Assembly: GCF_000013345.1 (NCBI RefSeq)
Contig: NC_007777.1
Span: 5,332,001-5,396,000, forward strand
Direction: 5' to 3'
From: Frankia casuarinae
Lineage (GTDB): Bacteria; Actinomycetota; Actinomycetes; Frankiales; Frankiaceae
Length of the DNA: 64,000 bases
A model generated the notes under the pieces. That model saw nothing but the letters and a program-made list of their open reading frames with translations. It had not been told where the DNA came from and ran no database searches. The position numbers were made by a program, and so were the translations under genes. This document shows positions 30,061 to 39,490 of this stretch, in pieces (positions within the stretch are counted from its first letter, which is position 1; each line of letters starts with the position of its first letter).

Positions 30061-30093
30061 GTTCTTCGTTTGTCCGGTGGCGACACGAAGAAC
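30061..30093. promoter_or_regulatory. Inverted repeat 50-85 bases upstream of nifV
   Basis: Perfect 9-base arms GTTCTTCGT / ACGAAGAAC with a 15-base spacer. The position fits either a regulator site near the promoter or a leader hairpin in the nifV mRNA. Confidence 0.5.
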
Positions 30094-30203
30094 ACTAGGA
30101 GCCGTTTATTTCAGCCCTGCAAGCCCCGGTAACTTCGGCGTTAACAGGTATTCCGTCGGGATGACTGGAAGCTTCTCCCGAAAGATACCTCGAAGGATAT
30201 TCT

Positions 30204-30235
30204 CAAGGAAAAATCTTTAATTAAAATTTTCCTGG
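30204..30235. promoter_or_regulatory. AT-rich palindromic element A, upstream of nifV
   Basis: Inverted repeat with half-sites CAAGGAAAAAT and AATTTTCCTGG around a TTTAATTAA-type core, 195 bases before the nifV start. It matches element B (10747-10779) upstream of the ferredoxin gene at most positions of the arms and in the flanking TTTCC-plus-C tract. Confidence 0.55.
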
Positions 30236-30701
30236 AAACTTTCCCCCGTGGCGCCGCCCACATAGCCCCGGGCGCGCCGCCGAAGTGGTCCGGAGCACAC
30301 GGTACGCCAGGAAGATCGCCCGATTACGGGGATCCCCCAGCTCCGTCGGCGCGATGTAGATGACAGTAGCAAACGCCCCGTGCAGATGAGATGTTATCGG
30401 AACATTCGAACAAGAGTTTCAGCGAGGTACCTGCCATGTTACGTAGAGATGTCGGCGCTATCGATGCTGGTCACGGCGGATGAACAAGATGACTCACATT
30501 CATGTTGGCAGCTTCCCGACCGCCGCGCGATCCCGATCACCAGGATTAACTTTTCCGAAACCGACAAGGTCCGTCGTGAGTGGACCTCGCCCGAGGAGTC
30601 GGTTATCTTATGGATAACAGTTATTTTCCGCCGGGCGACGCCGGGCGACGCCGACCTGGCAGCACGCAGTGCTTTCCTATGGAGAGCGGAAGGAGCTGGG
30701 C

Positions 30702-30752
30702 GTGTCGGTTCGCGCATACGTGGAGTACTTGGGTTGCCAGTCGGGATGGTAG
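30702..30752 (+). CDS. Tiny upstream ORF (16 residues), coupled to the next gene
   Basis: GTG start with a strong AAGGAG site 7 bases upstream, reading VSVRAYVEYLGCQSGW and a TAG stop two bases before the ATG of the next gene. An in-frame GTG at 30669 would give 27 residues. The ribosome site clearly belongs to this ORF; the downstream gene has only a weak one, so translation is probably coupled. It may be a leader peptide, a small protein, or the relic of a longer fused N terminus. Confidence 0.45.
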   Translation: MSVRAYVEYLGCQSGW

Positions 30753-30754
30753 AG

Positions 30755-31192
30755 ATGACGGACACGCAGATGGTCGGCGTGCCGTCCGACCCGCCGGGAA
30801 CGTGGGAGGACCTGCGTGCGACCGTAGTAGGCAACAACGGTGTCTTCCGGATCAACATGGGGACACTGCGGGAGATCGGCGGCTATGGCCGATTGGGTAC
30901 CAACGTGCGGCAGATCCTGAGCCGGAACCTCGCCGGCATCGGTCTCGGGCACCTGCCCACGGAACTACCGTCCTACCAGGACAAAGAGGTTCTGCTCTTC
31001 CAGTTCGGCACACCGGCGGCAGAGATCGTCGAGGCGGTCCGGGAGGGCGCCTCCGACGGAGCTGAATCCGCGCTGGTCAGGCTGAACTCCTCGCAGGACA
31101 TCGCGAAGGTGCGCGACGCCTCACTCAAGGCTGTCGAGCTCCTCTCGATTCTGAACGACCGCTGCCGGGACTGCATGCGCCCGCTGCATTAA
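30755..31192 (+). CDS. Conserved-looking protein of unknown function
   Basis: A 145-residue soluble protein with good actinobacterial codon use. I do not recognise the family. It begins MTDTQMVGVPSDPPGTW; a segment NNGVFRINMGTLREIGGYGR is followed by a helical stretch with PTELPSYQDKEVLLF and a C-terminal CRDCMRP with two cysteines. No signal peptide or membrane helix. It is divergent from nifV, preceded by a tiny coupled ORF, and followed by a clean terminator, so it is a one-gene (or two-ORF) unit at the edge of the nif island. Confidence 0.65.
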   Translation: MTDTQMVGVPSDPPGTWEDLRATVVGNNGVFRINMGTLREIGGYGRLGTNVRQILSRNLAGIGLGHLPTELPSYQDKEVLLFQFGTPAAEIVEAVREGASDGAESALVRLNSSQDIAKVRDASLKAVELLSILNDRCRDCMRPLH

Positions 31193-31207
31193 GCGACCGG
31201 TGGCCGT

Positions 31208-31245
31208 CACCTCCGTCGCCGGCCTGACGGTCGGCGACGGAGGTG
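31208..31245 (+). terminator. Hairpin terminator after the unknown gene
   Basis: Perfect 13-base inverted repeat CACCTCCGTCGCC / GGCGACGGAGGTG with a 12-base loop, 16 bases after the stop. Confidence 0.8.
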
Positions 31246-31684
31246 TCTGGTCGTGGCTGCCGGAGGCGGTGGACCGCCAGGTCAACCGGGGGAAATCCGG
31301 CAGCTTCGTGTTCGTCACGCCTATGTTTGATCATGGCCGCGAACCACGGCGTGGGAACGACGGCGACAAAGCGTCATCGTGGCGACGGCGCTGTCCCGCT
31401 CCGCCCACGCCATCGCCCAGTGGAAGTGGCCATATCGTGGCTGACCGTCATGGTTGGCGGCACGGACCGGGACGGCGGGCGGCGTTTTCCAACGCCACCC
31501 GCCGTCTTCGGCATTGAACTCGCCGTTGAGCTTGGCGTTGAACGCCATGAGACAATGCACCGTCGATCGAATCCCGCATCGCCGGGACGGCCCCCGCATT
31601 CGCGGAGCGCACTTGCATTTGCCGGAACGCACCTGCGCTGTCGGCCTGCCCCCGTATTTACCCGGCGCCCCGCATTGTTGTTGA

Positions 31685-31745
31685 GCACTCGCATTCGCCG
31701 GACGCCGCTGCACTCGCATTCGCCGGACGCCGCTGCACTTGCATT
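31685..31745. repeat. 25-base tandem repeat, about 2.4 copies
   Basis: Unit GCACTCGCATTCGCCGGACG + CCGCT twice exactly, then a partial third; a diverged relative (CACTTGCATTTGCCGGAACG) lies at about 31610. Confidence 0.85.
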
Positions 31746-32101
31746 GAGCGCCCGGAACAGACGTGGATGCCTTCGGTGGCCGCCCGGTCCGGCGTCCCGT
31801 ATCCGTGGCGTCAGGGGTGGAGTCAGGCCGCGGTGCCGGTTGTTCCGGCCGGCCCCGTCGACGGAGGCAGGCGGGCGGGATTCGACGCCGGCAATCCGGT
31901 GGTTCGACTGTTATCGATGACCACTACCGGGAACTGTACGGCCAGCAGCTCACCGGTATCGGCGTCGACTCACTGCCGGTGGACTGGCAGCGCGAGCAGC
32001 TTGAGTGGTTCGCCGCCGACGTCGCCCCCCGAACTGCGTCGCCCCCCGAACTGCGTCGGGCGTATCCGAGCACCCGCTGGGAGCCGCAGGATTCGGCCCA
32101 G

Positions 32102-32233
32102 ACCGCGTCACAGGCTTCGACGTAGGCCGCGTCACGGGCCTCGTCACGGGCTTCGACGTAGGCCCCGTCACGGGCCCCGTCACGGGCTTCGACGCAGGTC
32201 CCGTCACGGGCCCCGTCACGGGCTTCGACGCAG
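32102..32233. repeat. 36-base tandem repeat, about 3.7 copies
   Basis: Unit CCCGTCACGGGCCCCGTCAC + GGGCTTCGACGCAGGT in three nearly identical copies after one partial copy (two thirds). On the plus strand it could encode VTGFDAGPVTGP units. There are no spacers, so it is not a CRISPR array. Confidence 0.85.
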
Positions 32234-33789
32234 GTCCCGGTTGGCTGACCCCGATCAGCCGAGAGATGTCGGCCGCCGCGGATCGCCGGCCGAGAGCCGA
32301 CGACTGCTGACGGGGGTCCGCGGCACCACCCACAGGAACGCTCCGAACCCCGGATCGATGGTCGCGCGACGCAACGCCGCCAACACCACGCGTACGTGAA
32401 AGGCTCCGCAGGAAACCGAGAAGCCTTTTTCCATACCGCAACCATGCCCCCAACCGACCAAGCGCCGCGACCGGCGCAGGCGTGCCGCTATAGCAAGTGA
32501 TGAGTGAGCGCGCACTTGCGCTAACTCCAGCCGGCAGCCGAGCTAGCAGGCGGGCGCTAACTGTTGAAAGCGTATCAGCTAGCACGGCAATCACCGCTCG
32601 ACCACTTCTCGTCCGGCTTATCGAAGGTCAGTCCGTCTCGTCGGACCGGTCCAGTGATACCACCGCCGCGCGACGAGCGGATCGGGCGACCGCGCCGCAC
32701 CGATCACAATGCACAGCCAGCCGCACATCCAGACATCCGGCCGACCATGAACGCGGTGCCGAGGAGGAACGGTCCCCTCAACGTCGTTGACCGACGCCCG
32801 TTCCGGAGCACTCCAGCGGCGGTTCCAGCGCGAGGGATGCGCACCCCTACGAGGTAGTCCGACACCGGAAGCGGGGGTACCCCTTCTGGCCCCCTCATCG
32901 GGAGGTAGGCCATGGCCCGGAACATTCTCGGCTTCCCTGAACACCGTTCCCCGCAGGCGTGTCGGGAATACGGATGACGGGGACAGCCGGGTACAGCGAA
33001 AACAGCCCTACGAGGCCCTCCGCAAGCCCCCTACGGGGTTAGTCCGGAGGTTGGCTCGGGGGTTAGTCTGGGGGTAGTCCGGCCTAGGCGCCGGTTCCAC
33101 CGTCGGCAGCCGTTGCCATCGGCCGCCGGCCATCGGCCATCGTGATTCTCCGCGGCTCGGCTACCCGGTCGGCTACCCGGGGCAGCCGCTCGGACGGTCC
33201 GCCGAGAGTTGCCGTTGTTTAATGTTGTGCGCTTTCGTTGCTTCAGCACGATTGCCCGATGTCATACGACGATGATCTGTTGTTGCGGGGGTGGACGCCA
33301 GTCGGATGATCGGCGGGGCTGCCGCCGAGGGAGGCCGGGATTTCTTTGGGTCGCAGACGTGGGTGGATCAGGCGCGGGTGACCTGGCGCCCATGCTGGCG
33401 GCGAGGTAGGTGTGTTGTCTGACATGACAGTGGGTAACAGTAGAGCTTCTGGCGACATTTCCTGCCTATCCGTTGTGTCAAGGCAGTGTTCTGTCGGTGC
33501 GGGGCGCCTGCGTGCGGGAGGCCGGACTCTCGGGGTCGGTGGTCGACATCGACCTGTTCGGGGTAGGCGAACCGGTGGCACCGCACTGCCCGCTCCCCCC
33601 GACGCGGGCGGTGCGACCCGCACGGACCGATCAGGCGCGACCGCCTGTCGGACATCACTCGTCCGCAGGACCCTTCCGCACGACTGTTCCGCACGACTCT
33701 TCTGCAGGTGAGGCATGTACGCGGCACGGACGGACGGGTAGGAGTTGACTGACGGCACCTGGCGGCACCCGAGAGGACAAGGTGGACCG

Positions 33790-34212
33790 ATGAGCCTGAG
33801 CATCCGCAACCGACTGACCGGAACCGTCACCGACATCACCGAAGGTGCGGTGATGAGCACCGTGACCGTCGATCTTTCCGGCGGGCAGACCGTCACCGCC
33901 GCGGTGACCCTTGATGCGATCAAGGATCTCGGCCTCTCGGTGGGGGCCACCGTCGAGATTCTGATCAAGTCCACCGAGGTGGCGCTGGCCACGGGCGGCG
34001 TGGACGGTCTGAGCATCCGTAACCGGCTGCGCGGCACGGTATCCAGCCTGGAGACCGGCGGTGCCATGGCCGTCGTGCACATCGCCCTCGACGGTGGCGG
34101 CGTGCTCACCGCGGCGATCACCCTGGCCGCCGCGACCGACCTCGCTCTGGCCGCGGGTTCCTCGGTGACTGCCCTGGTCAAGTCGACGGAGGTGGCCCTC
34201 GCGACAGCCTGA
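33790..34212 (+). CDS. Di-Mop molybdate-binding protein (molbindin)
   Basis: A 140-residue protein made of two tandem Mop domains (about 1-70 and 72-140), each with the start LSIRNRLxGTV and the end STEVALAT. Such molbindins assemble into rings that store or buffer molybdate in the cytoplasm. The setting, between the nitrogenase cluster and a hydrogenase, fits molybdate supply for FeMo-co, although no transporter genes (modABC) are adjacent. ATG 33790 follows AGAGGACAAGG. Confidence 0.92.
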   Translation: MSLSIRNRLTGTVTDITEGAVMSTVTVDLSGGQTVTAAVTLDAIKDLGLSVGATVEILIKSTEVALATGGVDGLSIRNRLRGTVSSLETGGAMAVVHIALDGGGVLTAAITLAAATDLALAAGSSVTALVKSTEVALATA

Positions 34213-34290
34213 CGGGGCCGGCTGCGCGCTTAACCGCGGAGTCGAGCCGGGTCTTGGTCCCGGGGCACGTTCGAACAGGGGAGAGACGCT

Positions 34291-35436
34291 GTGCGGGCGA
34301 CCTTCGTGGTGGGACGGATCGCTGGAGTCCGGATCGGGGTCCACTGGAGCGTGCTGCTCATCTTCGGCATCATCGCGTTCGGCCTCGCGCAGGGCCGCCT
34401 CCCACAGGCCTACCCGGGCCATGCCCTGGTGGTGTACTGGGTGGCGGCTCTTGCCGCCGCAGTGGTTTTCTTCGCCTCGCTGCTCGCCCACGAGGTGGCG
34501 CACGCCGTGGTGGCCCAGCGCAACGGGGTGGCCGTGGACGACATCGTGTTGTGGCTGCTGGGCGGGGTGGCCCGGCTGAAGTCGGAGGCGTCGAGCCCGG
34601 CAGCGGAGCTGCGGATCGCTGGTGTCGGCCCACTCGTCAGCCTCTTGCTGGGCGGGCTCTTCGTGCTGGGCGCCTGGCTGCTCGCCCTGGCGTCCGCGCC
34701 CGAACTCCTGATCGAGGTGGTGGCCTGGCTGGCGGGCATCAACCTGCTGCTCGCCGTCTTCAACGCCTTTCCCGCCGCTCCGCTCGACGGTGGGCGGCTG
34801 CTGCGCGCCTTCCTGTGGTGGCGTACGGGAGATCGGCTGCGGGCGACCGCCGGGGCCACCGCGGCCGGACGCGTCCTCGGCTGGCTGCTCGTCGTTCTGG
34901 GACTCCTCGTGTTCATGAGAGGCGGCGGATTCGGCTGGCTCTGGCTGGCCCTGATCGGCTCGTTCCTCATCGCGGCCGCCACCGCCGAGGGACGGCAGGC
35001 GCAGTTGCGCGGTGTGCTCGCCGGCGTCCCGGTACATGACGCCATGACGACGAAACCGCTCACGGTGCCCGCGGCCCTGACCGTCGCGGACCTGCTGGCC
35101 GGCCCGCTGTACCGGTACCGGCACTCGGCGTTCCCGGTGACCGGCGAGAACGGAGCCCCGGTCGGGCTGGTGACCCTGGACGGCGCCAAGCAGGTGCCGC
35201 CGGAGAAGAGCGGCACGGTAACGGTAAGCGAGGTGATGGTGCCACTGTCGCGGACCACCATCGCGGGTCCCGACGACCCGCTGGCGGATCTGCTGCCGCG
35301 CATGGAGCCCGGCGCCGAGCACCGCGTCCTGGTGATGGATCAAGGCAGACTCGTCGGGATCCTGTCCCTGTCGGACATCAGCCGCACGGTGACGTGGCTG
35401 ATGAACGCCGCCCCCGGGCCGCGCGAAGTCCCGTGA
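34291..35436 (+). CDS. Site-2-protease-like M50 metalloprotease with CBS domains
   Basis: A 381-residue integral membrane protease. HEVAH near residue 67 and NAFPAAPLDGG near residue 155 supply the zinc ligands within membrane helices; residues ~245-370 contain two CBS modules (VHDAMTTKPLTV, then VSEVMVPLSR) which usually sense adenine nucleotides. The combination is common in actinobacteria and archaea; substrates are unknown. The GTG start at 34291 follows GGGAGAG. It ends in a terminator shared with the convergent hydrogenase operon. Confidence 0.9.
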   Translation: MRATFVVGRIAGVRIGVHWSVLLIFGIIAFGLAQGRLPQAYPGHALVVYWVAALAAAVVFFASLLAHEVAHAVVAQRNGVAVDDIVLWLLGGVARLKSEASSPAAELRIAGVGPLVSLLLGGLFVLGAWLLALASAPELLIEVVAWLAGINLLLAVFNAFPAAPLDGGRLLRAFLWWRTGDRLRATAGATAAGRVLGWLLVVLGLLVFMRGGGFGWLWLALIGSFLIAAATAEGRQAQLRGVLAGVPVHDAMTTKPLTVPAALTVADLLAGPLYRYRHSAFPVTGENGAPVGLVTLDGAKQVPPEKSGTVTVSEVMVPLSRTTIAGPDDPLADLLPRMEPGAEHRVLVMDQGRLVGILSLSDISRTVTWLMNAAPGPREVP

Positions 35437-35445
35437 CCGAACCCC

Positions 35446-35482
35446 ACCGCCAACGCGGGCCTTCGGCTACCGCGGTTGGCGG
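35446..35482. terminator. Bidirectional terminator, M50 protease / hydrogenase operon
   Basis: Arms ACCGCCAACGCGG and CCGCGGTTGGCGG pair with one bulged base around an 11-base loop, between two convergent stop codons. Confidence 0.7.
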
Positions 35483-35485
35483 CGG

Positions 35486-36019
35486 TCAGCGGAGATCGTG
35501 GGGTTCCCTGGCGGCATCGTCAGGTTCCCTGGCGGCATAGATCGCTGTTTCGGCGCGGATGGCGGCGGCCACGTTTCGGGCCGCCGCCGCGACCTCGGGG
35601 TCAAGTCCGAGGCCTGCGGAGAAGGTATGGCCGCAGATTGCGTAGATGACGAGATGCCGGGGAAGCCAGCCGAGTGTTCGGCTGATCTCGATGGTGTCCG
35701 CGAGGCCGAGCGCGTGGGTCGATGGCCCGACGAGATCCGCCGGTAGTGTGCGCTCGTTGGCCGGTATGCGGTGCACAGTTCCGGGCGGGGCCGCGGAATG
35801 GGCGGCGTCGATGATCCAGACGGCGTCGGCCCCTTCCCAGGCGGCGAACAGCCCTGTCGGCTCGCCGGCGCCTTCGAGTACGTCGACGCCGGCTGGGAGC
35901 GTGCAGCGTAGCTGCCGCGCGACTGCCAGGCCGACGGCGTCGTCGTGTCGGTAGGGATTGCCGATCCCGATGACGGTCAGCCGTGTTCGATGTGGAGAGT
36001 CAGGAAGTGGGTCGCACAT
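35486..36019 (-). CDS. Hydrogenase maturation endopeptidase (HyaD/HycI family)
   Basis: Nickel-checking protease (177 residues) that trims the C terminus of the hydrogenase large subunit after the active site is built. GIGNPYRHDDAVG near residue 17 and the acidic IIDAAHSA region are the family motifs. It overlaps the hydA 3' end by 43 bases, so it is the last gene of the operon and almost certainly acts on HydA. The final ~20 residues (AAREPDDAAREP) are repetitive. Confidence 0.9.
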   Translation of the reverse strand: MCDPLPDSPHRTRLTVIGIGNPYRHDDAVGLAVARQLRCTLPAGVDVLEGAGEPTGLFAAWEGADAVWIIDAAHSAAPPGTVHRIPANERTLPADLVGPSTHALGLADTIEISRTLGWLPRHLVIYAICGHTFSAGLGLDPEVAAAARNVAAAIRAETAIYAAREPDDAAREPHDLR

Positions 36020-37269
36020 GAGATGCAGGGGTCGTAGTTGCGGATGGCCCGTTCGCAGCGCAGGGCGAGTTCGGGCTCCGACAGGTTCATGAAGCGTTCC
36101 ACCACACCGCGCAGGTCTTCTTCGATCGGACGTTGGTTCTGGGCGGTTGGTGGCACGATCTTTGCGTCGAGGATGGTGCCGTTGTGGTCGATCGTGTAGC
36201 GGTGGTAGAGCAGGCCGCGGGGTGCCTCCGTGACCCCGTATCCGGTTCCCGCCCGGGGCGGGGCCTCCAGCGCGGAGGGGTCGGGCTCGGTGTAGTCCGC
36301 GATGATCCGCAGCGCCTCGTCGGCGGCGTGGACCATCTCGATGCAGCGCACGATGATGCTGCGGTAGGGGTTGCGCTCCGGTGGGCGCAGGCCGATCTCG
36401 GCGGCGGTCTCGCGGGCGGCGGGCGCCAGCCGCTCCGCGCCCAGCGCGAAGCGAGCCAGCGGTCCGGTGAGGTAGGAGCCGCCCGCGGCCAGGGTCGAGT
36501 GCAGGGCGTTCGACCAGGGCACCTGTTCTTCGGTGAAGTGCCGGTCGTAGTCGGCCGGGGCGATGTCGAGGCCAGCGGTGGAGGCGATCCGGCCGCGCTC
36601 AACGGGGTATTCGCCAGGTTGGTGGAGCGCGACGAAGGTCTGGTGGAGTTCGTCTTCGGGGAAGTCCAGGGCGGCGGTGAATCGGGCCGTGTCCCGGGCG
36701 ATGTCTCGCGCCTGTTCCAGTTGCCCGACAAGCTCGGTCAGGTCACGCCGGCGTGGTGCCCGGTACCAGCCGCCGACCCGCGCGTTGACGGGGTGGATCG
36801 CGCGGCCGCCGATGACCGTCATGAGCGTGTTGCCGGCCTTCTTCAGCGTGAGTCCCAGCTTGACCAGGGCGGGCTGGTCCTGGGCAAGATGCAGTGCGCT
36901 GTCGTAGCCGAGGAAGTCCGGTAGGTGCAGCAGGAAGACGTGTAGTGCGTGACTCTCGATCCATTCACCGCAGTAGATGAGCCGCCGTAGGGCGGCGGGT
37001 GGGCCGGTGACCGTGACGTCGCAGATTTGTTCGATGGCCGCCAGCGCGCTCATCTGGTAGGCGACCGGGCAGATGCCGCAGATCCGGGCGGTGATGTCGG
37101 GTGGCTCGGTGTAGGCCCGGCCGCGGAGGAACGCCTCAAAGAAGCGCGGCGGTTCGAAGATCTTCAGGTGGGCCTCGTCCACCCGCCCGTCGGTGATCTT
37201 GATTAGCAGCCTTCCTTCGCCCTCGACCCTGGTGAGTGGGGGAGGTGCGATGGTCCTAGTCGCGCGCAT
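35977..37269 (-). CDS. hydA: Group 3b [NiFe]-hydrogenase large subunit (HydA/HyhL)
   Basis: Catalytic subunit of about 430 residues. The N-terminal nickel motif is RICGICP (Cys64, Cys67); the C-terminal motif is DPCISCATH (Cys415, Cys418, His421), the form typical of group 3b NAD(P)-linked bidirectional or sulf-hydrogenases. The nine residues after the His would be removed by the maturation protease. ATG 37269 is favoured over GTG 37278 on spacing from GGAAG; both overlap the end of hydD. The whole set hydBGDA is present. Confidence 0.93.
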   Translation of the reverse strand: MRATRTIAPPPLTRVEGEGRLLIKITDGRVDEAHLKIFEPPRFFEAFLRGRAYTEPPDITARICGICPVAYQMSALAAIEQICDVTVTGPPAALRRLIYCGEWIESHALHVFLLHLPDFLGYDSALHLAQDQPALVKLGLTLKKAGNTLMTVIGGRAIHPVNARVGGWYRAPRRRDLTELVGQLEQARDIARDTARFTAALDFPEDELHQTFVALHQPGEYPVERGRIASTAGLDIAPADYDRHFTEEQVPWSNALHSTLAAGGSYLTGPLARFALGAERLAPAARETAAEIGLRPPERNPYRSIIVRCIEMVHAADEALRIIADYTEPDPSALEAPPRAGTGYGVTEAPRGLLYHRYTIDHNGTILDAKIVPPTAQNQRPIEEDLRGVVERFMNLSEPELALRCERAIRNYDPCISCATHFLTLHIEHG

Positions 37270-38092
37270 CGGTCTCACCGCTTCCCGAACCCTCGCCGGG
37301 GGCGTCGCGGAATGCCGGCGCGGCGGTGTTGAACGTCCGGAACACTCGGTCGACGTTGTCCTCGTTCATCCCGAGGACCCGTAGCTGGCGGATCAACGCG
37401 GGGGTGTTGGGGCTCTCCATCGGGCCGAAACAGCCGTAACAGCCGCGGTGATAGGCCGGGCAGATCGCACCGCATCCGGCATGCGTGACGGGGCCGAGGC
37501 ACGGCGTGCCGTGCGCGACCATCACGCACACCGTCCCCCGCCGTTTGCATTCGGTGCAGACGGCGGACGAGGAGATGTTCGGGCGTCGGCGAGCGAGGAA
37601 CGCGCTGATGACTTCGAGGAGCTGGCGAGGGTTGATCGGGCAGCCCTGGAGTTCGAAGTCCACCCGGACGTGCGTGGAGATCGGGGTGGAGGTCGCCAAC
37701 GTCGAGACGTACGCCGGGGTGGCGTAGACGGCCGCGAGGAAGTCACCGACGTCGGCGAAGTTGCGGAGCGCCTGGATGCCGCCGGCGGTCGCGCAGGCGC
37801 CGATTGTGACCAGACGCCGGGACGCGGCCCGGACCTGGTGGATGCGTTCCACGTCCTGTTCGGTGGTGACCGAGCCCTCGACGAGGGAGAGGTCGTAGGG
37901 ACCGTCGACGGTCGCGCTGGATGCCTCCAGGAAGTAGGAGACGTCGATCTCGCCGGCGAGCGAGAGCAGCTCATCTTCGCAGTCGAGCAGGGTGAGCTGG
38001 CAGCCGTCGCAGGAGGCGAACTTCCAGACGGCGAGCCGGGGCCTGGCTGGGCTGGTCGGCGTCGGCGTCGGCGTAGACATCGGCATCGGCAT
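37256..38092 (-). CDS. hydD: Group 3b hydrogenase small subunit (HydD/HyhS)
   Basis: Electron-transfer subunit of 278 residues with the [4Fe-4S]-binding pattern [14 protein letters not shown] near residue 25, then IGACATAGG, and C-terminal cysteines in [18 protein letters not shown] for further clusters. The first ~18 residues are Met/Pro/Thr-rich from a short repeat. It overlaps hydG by 1 base and hydA by 14. Confidence 0.92.
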   Translation of the reverse strand: MPMPMSTPTPTPTSPARPRLAVWKFASCDGCQLTLLDCEDELLSLAGEIDVSYFLEASSATVDGPYDLSLVEGSVTTEQDVERIHQVRAASRRLVTIGACATAGGIQALRNFADVGDFLAAVYATPAYVSTLATSTPISTHVRVDFELQGCPINPRQLLEVISAFLARRRPNISSSAVCTECKRRGTVCVMVAHGTPCLGPVTHAGCGAICPAYHRGCYGCFGPMESPNTPALIRQLRVLGMNEDNVDRVFRTFNTAAPAFRDAPGEGSGSGETDARD

Positions 38093-39006
38093 CACAGCTC
38101 CCGGACGGCGAGCAACGGTTCCAGGCGGTCGTAGCCGCAGACCGGTCCGTCCAGACAGAGCATCAGCGGGCCGAGCTGGCAGCGGCCGCAGTGACCGAGG
38201 CCGCAGTGCATGTTGCGTTCCATGGACAGGTGGATGCGGTCGGCGAGTACGCCGGCGTCGACCAGGGCCCGTGCGGTCAGCCGCATCATGATCTCGGGTC
38301 CGCAGGTGAACGCGACGGTTCTGGCCGGATCGAAACGCACGTGCGGGAGGAGGGTGGTGACGACGCCGACCCGGCCGTCCCATCCGGGCCGCGCACCGTC
38401 GACGGTCACCAGGGCTTGGAGGTCGGTGCGGTCCTGCCAACCGGCCAGCTCCCGGCGGTAGAGGATGTCCGCGGGTGTACGGGTGCCGACGAGCACGACC
38501 ACGTTGCCGTAGTCGGCGCGCCGTCGCAGGATCTGCCGGACGACCGGCCGCAGCGGCGCCAGCCCGAGCCCGCCCGCGACCACGACGACGTCCAGCCCGG
38601 CTGCGGCGCCTACCGGCCAGCCTCGCCCGAACGGGCCACGCACCCCGAGGACGTCGCCCGGGCGGGACGCGCAGATCGCTTCCGTCACCGCGCCGACCGC
38701 TCGGACGGTGTGCACAAGCGGGCTGTCGGTACCAGCCGCCACGGAGTCGTCGCCCGCCACGGAGTCGTCGCCCGCCACGGAGTCGTCGCCCGCCACGGAG
38801 TCGTCGCCCGCCACGGAGTCGTCGCCCATCGCCGGGTCGCAGCCCGTCACGGACAGGGGGACCTCGCCGACGCCGAAAGCGTAGACCATGGTGAACTGGC
38901 CGGGTGCGGCGATGATCGGAGCGTTGGAGAGCGGCGCGAGTTCCAGGGTCCACGTGTCACCCGTCTCCTGGTGGCGGCGGGTCACCCGGAACGGCCGAGG
39001 GGTCAT
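38092..39006 (-). CDS. hydG: Group 3b hydrogenase FAD/NAD(P)-binding subunit (HydG)
   Basis: Diaphorase-type subunit of 304 residues linking the hydrogenase to NAD(P). A ferredoxin-reductase-like FAD domain ([14 protein letters not shown]) leads to the nucleotide site ([12 protein letters not shown]) and a C-terminal [2Fe-2S] motif [17 protein letters not shown]. About residue 60-90 is an insert of five GDDSVA units encoded by an 18-base DNA repeat, which interrupts the FAD domain in a surface loop. ATG 39006 is my choice; ATG 39051 would overlap the cNMP gene. Confidence 0.9.
   Translation of the reverse strand: MTPRPFRVTRRHQETGDTWTLELAPLSNAPIIAAPGQFTMVYAFGVGEVPLSVTGCDPAMGDDSVAGDDSVAGDDSVAGDDSVAGDDSVAAGTDSPLVHTVRAVGAVTEAICASRPGDVLGVRGPFGRGWPVGAAAGLDVVVVAGGLGLAPLRPVVRQILRRRADYGNVVVLVGTRTPADILYRRELAGWQDRTDLQALVTVDGARPGWDGRVGVVTTLLPHVRFDPARTVAFTCGPEIMMRLTARALVDAGVLADRIHLSMERNMHCGLGHCGRCQLGPLMLCLDGPVCGYDRLEPLLAVREL
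38738..38827. repeat. 18-base tandem repeat, 5 exact copies, in hydG
   Basis: Unit GCCACGGAGTCGTCGCCC repeated five times without change; encodes (GDDSVA)5 on the minus strand and keeps the frame. Confidence 0.95.
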
Positions 39007-39022
39007 CTCCCCGGCCGCGCCG

Positions 39023-39490
39023 TCAGCCCTGGCCCGGGTTTGCGTAGACATCGAGCAGCCGCAACCGGGTGGCCTGCAAGCGCTCGATGAGCACCTGCGC
39101 AAGGTGGGACAGCACGTCGTAGCCCAGCGCCGGGTCCTGGGAGAACTTCCCGCGTAGGCAGGCACCGTCGATGGCGGTGGCGCGGACCAGCGAGAGGGCA
39201 CGGGCGTCGAAATGGAGCCGGTACGGCGGGAACAGCCAGGACCAGCCCACCACATTGCCGGCTCCGACGGTCTCGATGGGGACCAGACCCCGGGTCGGGA
39301 CGAAGGTTTCGATCGCGACCGTGCCGTGCCGGATGACGTAGAGGGTGTCGGCCGGGTCGCCTTCCCGCAGGAGTACGTCGCCCGGGCGGAAGATGGCGTG
39401 CCGGGCACACCCGGCGAGGAGGGCGAGGTGGTCCGGGTGCATACCGGCGAAGACGCCGACCTCGCCGAGCGGTGCCTCAACCAACGTCAT
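39023..39490 (-). CDS. Cyclic-nucleotide-binding-domain protein in the hydrogenase operon
   Basis: A 155-residue stand-alone Crp/cNMP-type domain: beta-roll motifs [20 protein letters not shown] and [11 protein letters not shown], then a long helix. There is no helix-turn-helix, so it is not a transcription factor. It sits between hydB and hydG, overlaps hydB by 14 bases and is 16 bases from hydG. A similar domain occurs in some actinobacterial group 3b loci, which suggests a part in controlling the enzyme by a bound ligand; the ligand is unknown. Confidence 0.85.
   Translation of the reverse strand: MTLVEAPLGEVGVFAGMHPDHLALLAGCARHAIFRPGDVLLREGDPADTLYVIRHGTVAIETFVPTRGLVPIETVGAGNVVGWSWLFPPYRLHFDARALSLVRATAIDGACLRGKFSQDPALGYDVLSHLAQVLIERLQATRLRLLDVYANPGQG

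Larger units (their letters stand above)
30010..30754. other. Long divergent intergenic region upstream of nifV
   Basis: About 745 bases, much of it richer in A+T than its surroundings. It holds the hairpin at 30061-30093, palindrome A at 30204-30235, a small palindrome GTTATC-N5-GATAAC at 30602-30618 and a short ORF at 30702-30752. It must carry the nifV promoter. Confidence 0.5.
31246..33789. other. 2.5-kb region without a supportable gene
   Basis: Open frames here overlap on both strands, are rich in Arg/Pro/Ser and match no family I know. Two tandem repeats are present (31685-31745, 32102-32233). A stretch near 31914-32030 (DDHYRELYGQQLTGIGVDSL) looks somewhat protein-like but has no clear start or end. 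Possibly decayed mobile or accessory DNA. Confidence 0.45.

Noticed and set aside
30010-30754. Sigma-54 (-24/-12) nif promoter
   Set aside because: I saw no convincing TGGCAC-N5-TTGC-type site upstream of nifV, and no NifA gene is in the window.
31914-32125. Possible transposase fragment (DDHYRELYGQQL segment)
   Set aside because: I could not match it to a named family; no terminal repeats or start were found.
32102-32233. Possible CRISPR array
   Set aside because: The 36-base units follow each other directly with no spacers, and no cas genes are present.
37256-38953. 565-codon frame as a fused hydrogenase subunit
   Set aside because: Only the part from 38092 down is the small subunit; the upstream Gly/Arg-rich part is hydG out of frame.
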